This document shows, in pieces, positions 45,901 through 57,816 of a stretch of 64,000 bases of DNA. Under the pieces are notes generated by a model. That model was not told the DNA's origin and searched no databases. It was given only the letters and a program-made list of their open reading frames with translations. The position numbers were made by a program, and so were the translations under genes. Numbering within the stretch: the first letter of the stretch is position 1; each line of letters begins with the position of its first letter. This DNA is from Phoenix dactylifera. Taxonomy: Eukaryota; Streptophyta; Magnoliopsida; Arecales; Arecaceae. Location of the stretch: assembly GCF_009389715.1 (NCBI RefSeq), contig NC_052397.1, forward strand, positions 16,564,129 to 16,628,128, in the 5' to 3' direction.

Positions 45901-48900
45901 AAAAAATCCGCTTTCTGGGATTACTAATCCACAACGGCCTCTTTCACAAAAAAACTTATATTTTTGTAACTAGGGTTCATCCATTAAGCATTCCCCAATC
46001 AAAAGTACTGCACTGAACATGCCACATTGGATTAAGGTTGCTACTTAACAACCTTTAGATTTCTTCTGATCAAAAGTACAAAACAAAGATCTGAACAACA
46101 CTTTGTGGTTATTCCCTAACCAACAGTGACGACAATCCAGGAATTCCCAAGTCAGCAGTCAACGAACTGGACTTACCCTACCTTGCTTAGCTTGGTGAAA
46201 TTTTCCACAAAGGAAACTGAAAGTGGAGAGAATGACCCCGCCAAGATGCACCCTAAACCAGCCTCCAGCTATAAAATTCCAAAACCTCATCCACCACAAC
46301 CTGCTACTATGACCATGAAAATAGAGTCCTTGAGCAAGCCGTCTCCTCAGACCACACAGTCAGTGAAGACGGTGATCGATGAAGAGAAGTAGTCCACTGC
46401 TAGGCCGAGAGAAGCTGCTAAGATACATCAAAGATATAATCAAGATACAAAACGACCCACTCCAGACATCATTGGAGATCATGCCCTCTACTAGCTTCCT
46501 GTCCAGTCCCTTCTCCACTTCTGCTCGATCCCCGCAGTCCAGAACAACCACATCCCTTCCTCTTCGCCCATGCCCAGTCCCAACCCTGCAGGGCCTCTTC
46601 TACCCCACGTCCTCTCAGAGCCAATCCACAACTGAAAGGTGCCCTCGTGCTCATCTTCCAACCTTCTATGTTCAACTTCTGTGTCGATTACCACCTGATC
46701 TGCACCAAGCACCACTTTGAAGTTTTCTCCTCAAAGGCAAATGGCGTACATCAAATGTTGTACTTCCAGAGAGGGCCCAAATGCTGCGGAGAGCTCCTGG
46801 TTTAGCATGGCTGTTAGTGGGGTGGCACCAACAAAGATACCGTAGTCTCCTATTGTGGATAAGCATCATGTCATAACTCCATCTTCAGTAGCAACTGGAG
46901 AATGGTCAGGTTGGGAGATCGGAGAGATGGATGGTAAGATATGCACCGGAATGGCAAAGGGGAGAGTCGAAATTCACATACTGGAGACGAGTGGGACATC
47001 TTGGTGGAAGATGGGTTCTCTGGATGCCGTGGGGGACCCATGGCCATTGGTGGCTGAGGGAAGGGAGGACATGATGATTGTATGGGTGAAAAGGAAGGGT
47101 CACCGGGATTAAGGTGGTGAGTGGGTGGATAAGGGTGCTTGGTGAAGGCGCATCCCTGAGCAGCATTGAAGGTAAGATAAACCTCCACAGCCTTGTCTCG
47201 GTAAGGGAGTTGCATTCTGCTAGATGATGCATAACTCCCCTACTTCGTTTGAAGGATGCAAAAGCTTTTAGAGAAAGTACACTCTTTGACAGGAAAATCA
47301 AGGGACTCATTGCTTCTCTTCATTCAGGCTACAAGTCAGTAAGCATATTGATCTCATGAAGCTTGTAAAATCACTTTTGAAATCAGAGGAGAATGTAAAT
47401 TTATTAAGTTATAAGATAAATTAAATCCTTTAAATACGTCAACAGAGATTGCATGAGAATGAGGAAGAAAGAGGAAGGGCGATGAATTTACCTTTTGGCT
47501 TGAAATAACAAGCCCAATTCTCGTGATTCCTCTGCAACAAATTGCCACGGTCAGATTTTCATTGGAGAACTATATCACAAATTATTCAAATATGGCAACC
47601 TTCAAACTGACACATAAGCTCAAAAAAACAAGGGTGAAGCTTCATGCAGGCCATACCAAAGAGGAGGAAATCATGAAAATCCCACGCATTAGCAACATTT
47701 CTTCAAAGGCAGGAAGCAACCAAAAGAACTCACAAGATAAAAATGCTCAATTTTATGCAGAGATTCCAACTAGAGGATGGGATAAAAAACTTGCAGTTGA
47801 ATATGATATAAACAATTATTATCTCTCAGCATGAGGAAGTTACAACAAAAGCCTCAAAATGCTGGGCAACCATAAAGAGAGCCCTATACTCCGTAAAAGT
47901 ATAAATAATCAAGAGATCCATTGCAAAAAAAAAAAAAAAAAAATCTCATTTGTTTGCCATTTCATCATGATTTGCACTTTTTATTGTCGAATACTTGCAT
48001 GTTATGCTACATCAAGGTCCAATGAGTCCAAGATATATGAGAACTGCCAGAATTATATTAAATAGCAGAAACTTTTATTCACATATCCTTCATCTATTTC
48101 TTGAAGTATTCTTAAAACTGCAAATAAACAATACTTTGCTGGCACTATCTGAATAGTTATAATCTGGATCAGCCAAGTCACCTGCATCCTATTTCATTAT
48201 TTTCTTAAATAACCAAAAACGCAAACAGAAAACCAGTTGTCTTTAGATAAATTAAATATATCAGCAAGCTTTCTCACACCTAGTCTGCTTGATAGCTTAT
48301 TCACATACAAAATTTGGACGCTTTTGACAAATATATAATAGCCATGAGCCATGTCTAATAATTTTTACAGGACAACATAATGCAGCTTTCAAATGCAATG
48401 TGCAGTTTCCAGCCATGGAAACACCATTAGCCTTCTCTGGAATCACGACTAGTTCCCAAATTCCATAAAGGCCCCTAGTACAGAAAAATCAATCTACACA
48501 TACAGGATTTTGTCCCTTAAATTTTTAACCTACGCAACTCTCCATTAATCTCCATGCCCTCTCGAAAATATCAAACAAATAGTAATTCTGTTAGGTCTGT
48601 GTTTAAGAAAATAACTTCTTTATGCTTCATGGTGCTTAAAAGGACATGCTAGTGCATGAAACTCCCACAACTGCAAGGATTCGGAGAGGGTTAGATATAC
48701 ACAGTCTTACCCTTGCGTACAGAGAGATGGTTTCAATATTTTAAACCCGTGACATCCAAGTCACAATGAAGTAACCTTACCGTTGCGCCAAGGCTTGCCC
48801 TCTTATGGTTAGTGTGCTTATGATCAATAAAATGTTAACAACTTACCCTACAATACTTGCATGTCTAAAACAAATTTATGCATAACTAGTTAAATGGTAA

Positions 48901-51689
48901 CCACAATATTTTGTTCGCCTTCCTTAAAAGTCCAACAATTTCAAAACTTACTCCAAGTGGAAGGAATGGAAGACTGCGATTTCATCTTTAAGAATGAAGC
49001 AATGTCTATTATTCCAAATGAAAGTAATCATATATTACACAGTTGTTTGGATCCAATTTGATATACCTGGGATATAACGGATGCTTGAATCCATTACCTG
49101 ACCCATATATAAAATGTTACGATGTGATTATATTAAAAACAAAATTACATATGATATGATCAGAATTTTGAGACGCGGCCTTAATCCGAAAAAAAATAAT
49201 CAGATATAGCAGAATGAAAAATGGTCAAATACAGGGCTAAAGGTTGAAAGCACAATTTTTTTTTTAAAAAGGAAAGATCATGAAGGGAAAAAGATATTTG
49301 ATTAGCTCCAGCAATTTATCCGTAAATAAGAGCAGCGAATCCCCGCTTGTATACATAAAGATACTTCTGCTTTCCAAACAAAGAAACATGTTTAAACTTC
49401 CTCCCGGGGAAAAAAAAGATCTGTATACAAAGATTTTTGAGAAGCAGGGTCAGTCATTTAAAAGAAAGAATATGTCAAATGTAAGCTTATGGCATCATTC
49501 AGACATGTTTATCTGAAGCTTGCCTCACCACACACCTTGAGGATCATGGGTGAGGTTAGTGACACCCCTGCATCTATAGACAAACTCAACTTAGTCTTAT
49601 GTCTCGTATGGGAAATAATACCTATAGGCCTTGATTATCTCCATAACCAAGGGAATGGAGGGTTTTGTTATTAGTAATTCTTACATAACATTATATAAAG
49701 AATCTTGGTCAATATTATAAATAGAAAGTTATTCTATTTTAAAATAATGTTGCTAACTATTAGATGTCCATATGATGTTGCAATTCATGTGAGAGGGGGA
49801 GAGGATTTAGGCGCCGGGTACCAATGGAGGGAATGGCTGAAGGGAGGACACAAAGGATCGCCAAATTCTATTAAAAATCCTAAAATACACCATAAAAGAT
49901 ATCCATCCTAAAAAAACGGCTTAGTCCCCTTTCCTCAAAAGAAACTAGTGCAGAATCTCCTCCTTGCCACCCAACATTTCCAAGGAACTAGATCTCGCAT
50001 CCAAAATTCCTCCATTTAGTTGGCAGGGCCCCGCACATTTTATTAGTCAAACTCAATATTAAAAAAACACTACCAAGTGTCCTTCTATATAAATTTTCAG
50101 TTCTTCCCCTTTCCCTTTCCCTCCTTGAACAGTGCCACAGTTTCATTGGAAAAACCGTTCTCTTCATTTCGTCAAGAACTAGAAAAAAAAAGAAGGAATT
50201 ATAAATTGAGAAAATGACAAGCTATCGTGGTGCATCTTAAATGCACTAGAGTGACTAGACTAAAACAGGGGTACATTAATATTACAAAGATACGATAAAA
50301 TTGAACATTATTAGGGAGCTAATACATACCTCAAAAACTCCAAGAAAAGAAAAGAGAAGATTATTACAAATGCAGAAGTAAAAAATATGCTCATGTTTAT
50401 AAAGCATATTTTAAAAAATAATGCCGTGAAAACAAGCAATATCTACCAATAAACAAATCAAAAGTAGAATATACATAAGACCATACATCAATAACTAGGA
50501 GGATGTAAGCTCACAAGCCTATTATTAAAAATTTCCCATCTGCTAAGAATTAGTGACTAACGGCATCAGGAATATCAAATGGTAAACATTTCCATAATTG
50601 ACTTTGCACATGAACAACATAAGCAAATGCAAAGCTATGGTATAAAGAAGCAGAACTTGACAGTCCTTTTTTTTCTGCCCTAAATAATTAGTATCATAAT
50701 GAAATAAGAAGGAACCGACAAGGAATAAAATAATACAAGCCGAGGCACTACCAACAACGTGATTACAAACCTGTTAGCCATCAGAAAGACTAATCCATTC
50801 CCTGATCATCCACTTTTGTCACTAACTCATTGAATTATATAGTTCTTTGAAGAAAAAATTCTTTGAACAGGAAAGCAAAATTTTTGTGCCAGAATTTCTT
50901 GTGTTATAGGGGTTCAGATAAGTCGAACAAGTGTATTGCCACCATATATTACATGCAAAGAGTGAAAATATGTGAAATAACCACCCATCATCATTCGCAG
51001 ACATCAAAATATGGTAAATTGAGTGAATGAGACCTTGTTTCCAAGTCCAATAAATTATAGCAATAATGGTCAGCTCTTAACCAACATAGGAGTTCCGGTA
51101 TTGAGCATAGAGATGAGTGTTTTTATAGAGATGAAATTGTTCTTTATCTATACAGCATCCCTAAGATTGAAATAACTCCGCATTAGAAGTTGTCTTATGA
51201 TTCAAAAACTTGAGGTTGCGCTAGAGATGAATGGGCTTTTCAATATACAAGAAACTAATATCTTTGATTCAGCACTATTTAACAGATTAAGTTTAGATTC
51301 CCCATATCACTTGCTACAAAATCCCTTATCACAATTTTGTTTTGCGTGTGTGTATCCGTTCACTCATTCACATAAAGCCATTGTAATTCTTGCTTTGCAG
51401 TTTTAAAGTTTCAGATTCTTTTCAACTTTTAAATTTTGGGTTTGGTATTGGGCTCAGATTTAATTTTGTAATTGTAAATGTCATGAAATTTTTACATAAG
51501 CTACAACCAGCTTCTAAATGCTCATTCGAACTTGTGTATTTCTCGATTCAGGAGACTGCTTAGCTTTTGGAGATCCTTTGCTCATTTTTAAGTTTTCTAG
51601 AAACCAGACTCGCTTAATCCCATTCTCTTTATCCTCCAAGAAGTTGATTTAACTTTCTTAAGCTTAAAATGGTGTGCTTATTACTTTCC
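45901..51689. other. Gene-poor spacer between the two duplicated copies
   Basis: Mostly AT-rich. A more GC-rich patch at about 46120-47310 holds open frames on both strands, for example the plus-strand stretch with FNFCVDYHLICTKHHFEVFS at about 46670-46730, interrupted soon after. It could be a degraded gene, but I do not recognise it. One Au-type SINE lies at 48645-48804. Nothing else was identified. Confidence 0.45.
48645..48804 (-). mobile_element. Au-like SINE
   Basis: On the minus strand it reads GCAAGCCTTGGCGCAACGGT (A-box head), then GTGACTTGGATGTCACGGGT and TTAAAATATTGAAACCATCT (B-box region), GGGTAAGACTGTGTATATCT, AACCCTCTCCGAATCC and a GGGAGTTTCATGCACT end. Order and wording match the Au SINE family of flowering plants, with several substitutions indicating an old copy. 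No clear target duplication was found. Confidence 0.75.
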
Positions 51690-53615
51690 TCTATGTTCTA
51701 TGGATGGCTATGTTTTTGCTTTTTGTTGGATTTTTTTTCTGCGAAAAAACATGGCTGGAAAAAAGTGGCTGGAGAAAAAAGGGCTAAGCGTACTCCAAGC
51801 CAATCCTTTCTTTGATAGAAAAATCCACTTTTGTCAACCAGGACAGACACATCCTTTCCATCTTTTCGTCGAGGCCTTTCATAGGCGCTTTTCTTCAGTC
51901 TCTCGAAGCCTTTCCTATTCGGAGCTCCTTGCTACAAAGCAAACGTACAAAAACTAAAGCAGCGGATTCAGTAGCATCAGCTGCAATAAGGGCTCGGTGT
52001 CATTATGTTAGCTCACCTCCTTTTCAGGGAGAGCTAATGCTTATGCTTGTTGGGTATTTTGGTTTGACGCTGCTTCACACCCAAAAAGAAGCTAACATTT
52101 TTTTGGGTTAATTCTACAATGTGCTAGAAACCAAGAGTGAAACATCTCTTAGTAATATTTATGTACATTTGACAGGAATTTAATGTCTTAATTTTTTACT
52201 TGTGGCATGTCTTTACTTTGATCTGATATCTCATTCTTTGGCATCAAACAAATATGGGGGCAAATTGGCATCGAAGCAGTGCTAATCCAACCACGAGGGC
52301 AGCTCTACCCTTCATAATCTTAATCATATGTATTCTTCTTATTTTCTCATGCACTTAACTTCTCACATTATATCGATCCCATTCTCCAGGTCAACTGCTT
52401 CACTCTACTTTAGGAATTAGGACTTGATACCGTATCCTTTCATGACTACTCAGAATATCAATTTGAGCCCTCAACTCAAATAATCTTGATCATGGAACAA
52501 TTTGCGTTATCACATTACATGCCCTCATTTGCCTAAACCTTCCCAACTTTCTTATTTGAAGTTGCTCTGGTGGCTTTCATTTGAATAAGTAACAAGATGT
52601 CTTGACATAGGTGGTAGTTGTGAAAAATGAAATGAGGTGGCTTGAACAACATCAAAGGAAGGCCTGGCAAATGGGGATCGATAATACCAACCCCAAATAA
52701 CTAGGACAAGCTTGATAATTATGGTTATGCTTATCGAGCTGTCAGAATACCGTGCTCCCACACTGCCAAAATGCTAAATCATTGTCTTTGTCAATAAATA
52801 ACATTCGTTATGTTGGTAAATAACTTCCATACTACATTGATATCCTTTAAAGGGGCTCGAACCATCTTTTCCCTTTGCCCTACCCTTTTTCTTGGTGTTC
52901 TTTGCCTCTTGCTAGCAGTATAGAGTGCAATCGGTAATAAGAGGTATTACCTATTCATCATGGTACATGGCTTCATAAGCTTCACAATTTACAATGGTAA
53001 ATTATTATCAATGTTTTTTTCAAAAAAATATTATCAGTGGAAAATGGGTAAAAAGAGAGAAAAGGATCCAGGGGTATTCCTCATTCAAAATAACAGCCAT
53101 ATATTTGTATAAGAGAGAAAACAGGCAATTCTAACACTGTCCTGACCATATTTGTATCAGAGAGAATACAAGTAATTCTAACACTGTCCTAAGGAGAACC
53201 CCCCCCCCCCCCAAAAAAAAAAAAAAACACCCCAAAAAAAAAAAAAAGAAAAAACTGGTTGGTGTTATATCAGAACCTTGCTGACGCTTAATAGCAGAAA
53301 TCAGCTGCAATCAACATTAAAATTTTGCACAGATTGTAACATAACCATAATGTAGGTACAAAACAAAGCAATGACATCTCCTTGTTATATGAGTCGCTTC
53401 CATTGACTGACTGAAAAGAATGGACATTTTTCCTAAGGACCTGGTAGCTCAGTAGATTCATCGTAACACCAGGAGATGCACGAATCCCACAAGAAACACT
53501 TGAAAGTTGTTTGAATGAAAAATAATCCATGCAAGAAGAGATTATGAGACATAATATAAGATTGAAGAAGGTAACAAATTATCCAGGCTGGCGTGCTTTG
53601 AAGGGCACCATGCAG

Positions 53616-54218
53616 CTAACCTACAAATTTGGGAAAAGAATAATCAAATGCCTTTGTAGGAGTTGATGGAAGAATATCAAAGTTGAAAAATTTTAGAATC
53701 TTACGGTCAGACCCATCTTGATGTGGGTTCAGAACAGATCCAGGAAGAGCAGCAGCAGGCAGCAAGTCATAGCACTGTTTGGATAACCTGATGCAATCCA
53801 ACCAGTGTAGCACCTCTGCATTTGGATCCCTCTCCACCACCACATCCCTCACTGTAATCTGTAGCATCCCCCTATAGATTGTGATTCTCCCCCTGACTCT
53901 AACTAGCTCCCCCAGCTGAACTATCTCAGATTGCTTCAGTGCCATTTCAGCCATAAGTTCGAGATTAGATGAACCATCATGGAAAGTGAGGTAGTGGTGG
54001 TTGAGCCAGAGGATGCAGGGGATGCACCCACTCCCATCATCCACCAGGAACCTCAGAAATTTGTCCTTGTGCTCACGGCTCACCACCATGCCTACAGTTT
54101 CAGCACGAGATATAGGCCTTCCCTTCCGGGTGAAGCAGGGAGGGTTTGAGGGCCAGACAGTTAAGGAGAGGAGATCAGAGGCCATAAGCTTGACATGAAC
54201 AGTTTGGATTGGATCCAT
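53616..54218 (-). CDS. STN1: CST telomere-capping complex subunit STN1
   Basis: One coding exon, 200 residues, start MDPIQTVHVKLMASDLLSLT. The series PISRAETVGMVVSREHKDKF, LRFLVDDGSGCIPCILWLNH, GELVRVRGRITIYRGMLQIT and VVVERDPNAEVLHWLDCIRL matches plant STN1 and covers its single OB-fold (about residues 35-135). STN1 works with CTC1 and TEN1 on single-stranded telomeric DNA and in lagging-strand fill-in (known). The upstream in-frame ORF extension is leader sequence: an acceptor (TTGGCTCAG|ATCC) lies at 54245/54244, 26 bases before the ATG, and the first, non-coding exon ends at 55364 (ATAAG|GTATTA). It is about 40 residues longer at the C-terminus than I recall for Arabidopsis STN1, with the extra PAAALPGSVLNPHQDGSDRK region unverified. 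Confidence 0.85.
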   Translation of the reverse strand: MDPIQTVHVKLMASDLLSLTVWPSNPPCFTRKGRPISRAETVGMVVSREHKDKFLRFLVDDGSGCIPCILWLNHHYLTFHDGSSNLELMAEMALKQSEIVQLGELVRVRGRITIYRGMLQITVRDVVVERDPNAEVLHWLDCIRLSKQCYDLLPAAALPGSVLNPHQDGSDRKILKFFNFDILPSTPTKAFDYSFPKFVG

Positions 54219-55500
54219 GGTAGTAGCCTTGATTTGTTTAGGATCTGAGCCAAAAATCAAGTTCTTATAACGATAATAAGAAATATTCTCAACCATATAC
54301 ATAGATATATGTAGGGATGTTAAGAAAGAAGAATTCAGAACAATAAAGAAGAAAAAAGAGAATGAGATAGAGAGGGTTGGATTGCTCACTGTTGGAACTA
54401 CGAGGACTTCTTTTTTTCTTCTGTGCAAAGCATAAAAAAGCAATTAAATGCAAAAAAAAGAAAAATAAGAGGGAGTCCGAATTTAGAGCAAGAAATCAAA
54501 ACTATCAAATCACCTAGAAGAAAACATTTATTTATAACCAAAGTACAATTAAAAGTTTTGTTCCACAAAACTCAGAGTGATGCAAGGGGCAAAAGAACTT
54601 GGCAAGTCAATGCAGCATAGACCTGCTGTGAAATTTGTTAATTAGAATTATCCATAAGTTTGTTAAAAGCTAATGCAACACATGAGAGTGGACAATCAGC
54701 TAAACAAAGAAGTACTTGATACAATTTGCTTCATGATCTAGAAGCCAGAAATTAAAAGAAAGAGTGAATAAACAAAAGCAAACATGCTACGAAATGTCAT
54801 CAGAGTGCAGTCTTTCGCGTAACCACTTACATCACAACCCCGAAAAGTAGAACAATCAAGTGGACAACCCGAGTGGTTAGTACTTACTGTTATAACCATT
54901 ACTTAGACGAAAGTGAAGAGAACAAAAAACAATGGATAAATTATAGTTTAAATTTTCCATAATTCATTGCCCACTCTTTTCCAAAGATCAATTTTTTACT
55001 AAGATGCTGAACTTTGAACCTTTCACTTTTAAGTAAAGAGAGAAGATTAGTTAATGTAAACTTTTCTTTTCTAACAAAGGCCGAGTGGTTTTGCCTCCCT
55101 CTTCAAAAAAATAAAATAAAAAGTAAGTAAAGAGAGAAGATGAACTCCTAAACCCCAAAGCTATTTCCCCAATTCCCAAACTCAAAAGAAAACAGAAAAG
55201 TTGGGTTACATGAAATCTCGAGAGAAAAATCTCCAAATACGGAAACAAATGAATCAACTATCTAAATCTCATGATTCACTAGCATATATTAAACTACATA
55301 TAACCCAGAAGACAACTGCCTCCCAAAATGGTGAATTAGATGGTGCAATGGAGGAGATAATACCTTATCCGATGCTCTCGGAGGAAGATTTGCGAAATCT
55401 AAGGCATTCTTGCAGTCGAAATCCAAAGCTCAAATTTGCGAAAAATGGGGAAGAAGAGGAAGAGCGATTTTGATGTTCTATCTCTAAAACCCTAGGATTT
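54219..55500 (-). promoter_or_regulatory. STN1 split 5' leader with telo-box
   Basis: A 5' UTR intron (55363 to 54245) separates a non-coding first exon (from about 55490 or beyond down to 55364) from the coding exon. AAACCCTAG at 55487-55495 is a telo-box near the probable transcription start. The copy I leader lacks about 33 bp containing it. Confidence 0.5.
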
Positions 55501-55917
55501 GCGTCGGCAGCGGGAACCCTTTACCACGTTTTCCGGCCCGACCGCGACCAGTCGGACGGGAAACGCTGCAAACCGGCCCATTCCCCGGTCCGGTTCTCTC
55601 TCTCTACCTCTGTCGTTTGCTGATCAAGCAAACCAAATTCTAATTCGGACTCTTATAAAAGTTTTAAACAAATAGAAGAATAATTTTATTTTATCCGTTC
55701 ATCTAAAGGTTAGTTCCCTTTTGATCAATCATTTAAGGATGAATATATTTTAGAAACTTAAGGAATTAAAAAATTCTAGTTTACTAAAATTGCAATCTTT
55801 CTCACATAAATGTAATTTGTTTAGGAGTTGAGATATAGGTAGCCTCCATATACTTATAAATGTACGAAAGGTATCATATCAAAAGTTTTGGGCAAATTTT
55901 TAGTATCTTTCAAATGC

Positions 55918-56396
55918 TCAAAGTAAATTGCACCATGGATGATGGATGACTTAAAACTTATTCTATATTTTGCACGAGCTTTAAATAATGCTTTGATAGT
56001 TTCTTTCAGTGTCTGATTTCTCCTGAGTATCTTTTTCCCCCAGCTCCAGATTCTTTGTCAAGTTTTAGCCTTATTTTGAACCTATTCTTTTTTATGAGCA
56101 TGTCCCGTTCCCTGCCAATTTTATTTTGCTTCCTCGGCATGCACATTTATACTCAGCACCTCCATTCTCTTAATTTTACAACTAGTGCATTAGGAAGCCT
56201 GTTTTCTTTACAAATTACTTCAGTCATTAGTCATTACACTTGATTTTATAATCTTTGACTTCTCTGATGTCATTAGATTCTCCAGTTTGCTTTCCTGGTA
56301 CAACAAGTGAGAGCATCAGTGTAACCCCTGTAGATCAGCTTTTGCATTTCAACTCAGTTACAGCTATATGAAGGGAATGCATTTTTGTAGCAAAAA

Positions 56397-56433
<37 letters not shown>

Positions 56434-56550
56434 GGGTTGGGGAAGAAGAGAGACACAGAGCAAAGTGAGAGATTATTTTATTCCTAGAGTTGGGTTTCAT
56501 TGTCTGGCTGCTCCATATCAGATCCTTTTATTACAGATTATGTATGAGAT
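55918..56550. repeat. Duplicated block A, copy II
   Basis: Counterpart of 31269-31873. The main change is expansion of a G run (56403-56432) where copy I has AGAGGGGAGGGGGGAAG. Confidence 0.85.
56403..56432. repeat. Poly-G tract of 30 bases
   Basis: Thirty consecutive G residues, preceded by an A run and followed by TGGGTTGGGG. It can form G-quadruplexes. The true length may differ because of sequencing or assembly error. Confidence 0.8.
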
Positions 56551-57370
56551 CCTTTTTTTTCATACATGGACAACCATGATGAGTTTAAATTGGAGGGTTA
56601 TGGGTGGTGTGCATCACATACATGTTGATACAGGACTATCTACAAAATAGAATTTTGCCAACAAAATCTTCTTTAAGATAGATATATTTATCTGGCTAAA
56701 TTACAATCATGAAATGCTATAAAGAGAAGCAAAATATAATTCTCTTATATTAATGGTGCCATTGTCTAGTTAGAATGGCTACTGAGATAACTATTATAGA
56801 AAAGAAATAAAAAAATTATAGAAGAGATAAAAAATCTGTCTCACTATGTATCGCTGCAAATTCTATTGAAACCCTACAAGGGGAAAGAGAACTTTGCAAA
56901 GTTCAATTTGCACATTTTGATAGTTGATCTCTTTTTCTAAATTTAGTTCATCCTACGCTTGAGAAATTATGTTTCCATTCAACAATTTCTTTTTATGAGA
57001 AAAATCTGCTTGCTAGCCTTTGCGACAACTATTATTTTGTCTCAATTGATATAAAACAGAAAATGGTTTCGATCATCACATATCACAATCACAATATCTG
57101 GTGGATGGTGAATGAATATCATGGTAAAAATCTTAGGATTCTCTCTCAATTATAGCTAACTTCTATTTGGCAGCCATCTTTTTTTTTCCTGGGGGATGTT
57201 AGGTTTTCTGCTCAATCTTTTTATAAAAAAACACATGAAAATAATGGCACTTTGGTTCAAACAATCTTTTCCTTAATCTAGAGTCAAAAAATTTTAGGAT
57301 TCTCTTTCAATCACAGCTAACTTCGAGTTGGCACTAATCCTTTTATAAGTTTAATTGGATCCTACTAGAG
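56551..57370. other. Copy II spacer between blocks A and B
   Basis: AT-rich, no gene. In copy I the corresponding interval (31874-34387) contains F-box gene 1; no trace of it is visible here. TCAAACAATCTTTTCC near 57258 resembles the TCAAATAATCTTTTCC word just upstream of block B, suggesting a small local repeat. Confidence 0.5.
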
Positions 57371-57496
57371 TTTTATTTGGTTGTTAGGTTTTATTCTCAT
57401 CTTCCATAAAAACACACCCCAAAACAATGACAGTTACGTTCAAATAATCTTTTCCCAGAAGTGATGCTAGATTGCGAAGGATGTGCCGTTAATATC

Positions 57497-57502
<6 letters not shown>

Positions 57503-57539
<37 letters not shown>
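57503..57539. repeat. (GA)n microsatellite upstream of F-box copy II
   Basis: Uninterrupted GA repeat; the interrupted copy I counterpart is longer. Confidence 0.9.
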
Positions 57540-57541
<2 letters not shown>

Positions 57542-57816
57542 TGTCCGCTCTGAAACGGACCATCGTCCTCCGTTTACCTTTGGTAGCGCGAATCCTAAAG
57601 ACGTGGGGGGAAGTATATCCAAAGTCCTACTCCGCGTCGACTTCGGACGATCAGAATTCGTGTCGATCAGGGCGTCGGATTCTCCGGCCCTTTCCTAGAG
57701 AAATTCGAACTCCTATTACCAGGAAACCCAAACAATCTACCATATAGAGGGGTCCCGGCCGCTACGACTATAGCTACTTAATTCGTTCGTCTTCAGGCTC
57801 TCGACCTTCTCTCTTC

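Larger units (their letters stand above)
51690..55912. repeat. Duplicated block C (STN1 block), copy II
   Basis: Counterpart of 36195-39270 with copy-specific extra segments at about 51745-52105, 52195-52390 and 52550-52985. Its right end joins block A directly: TATCTTTCAAA is followed by TGCTCAAAGTAAATTG. Confidence 0.85.

Noticed and set aside
46120-47310. Possible gene with several open frames on both strands
   Set aside because: No frame is continuous, no domain is recognised and no splice structure is apparent. Mentioned only as a possible degraded gene in the spacer entry.
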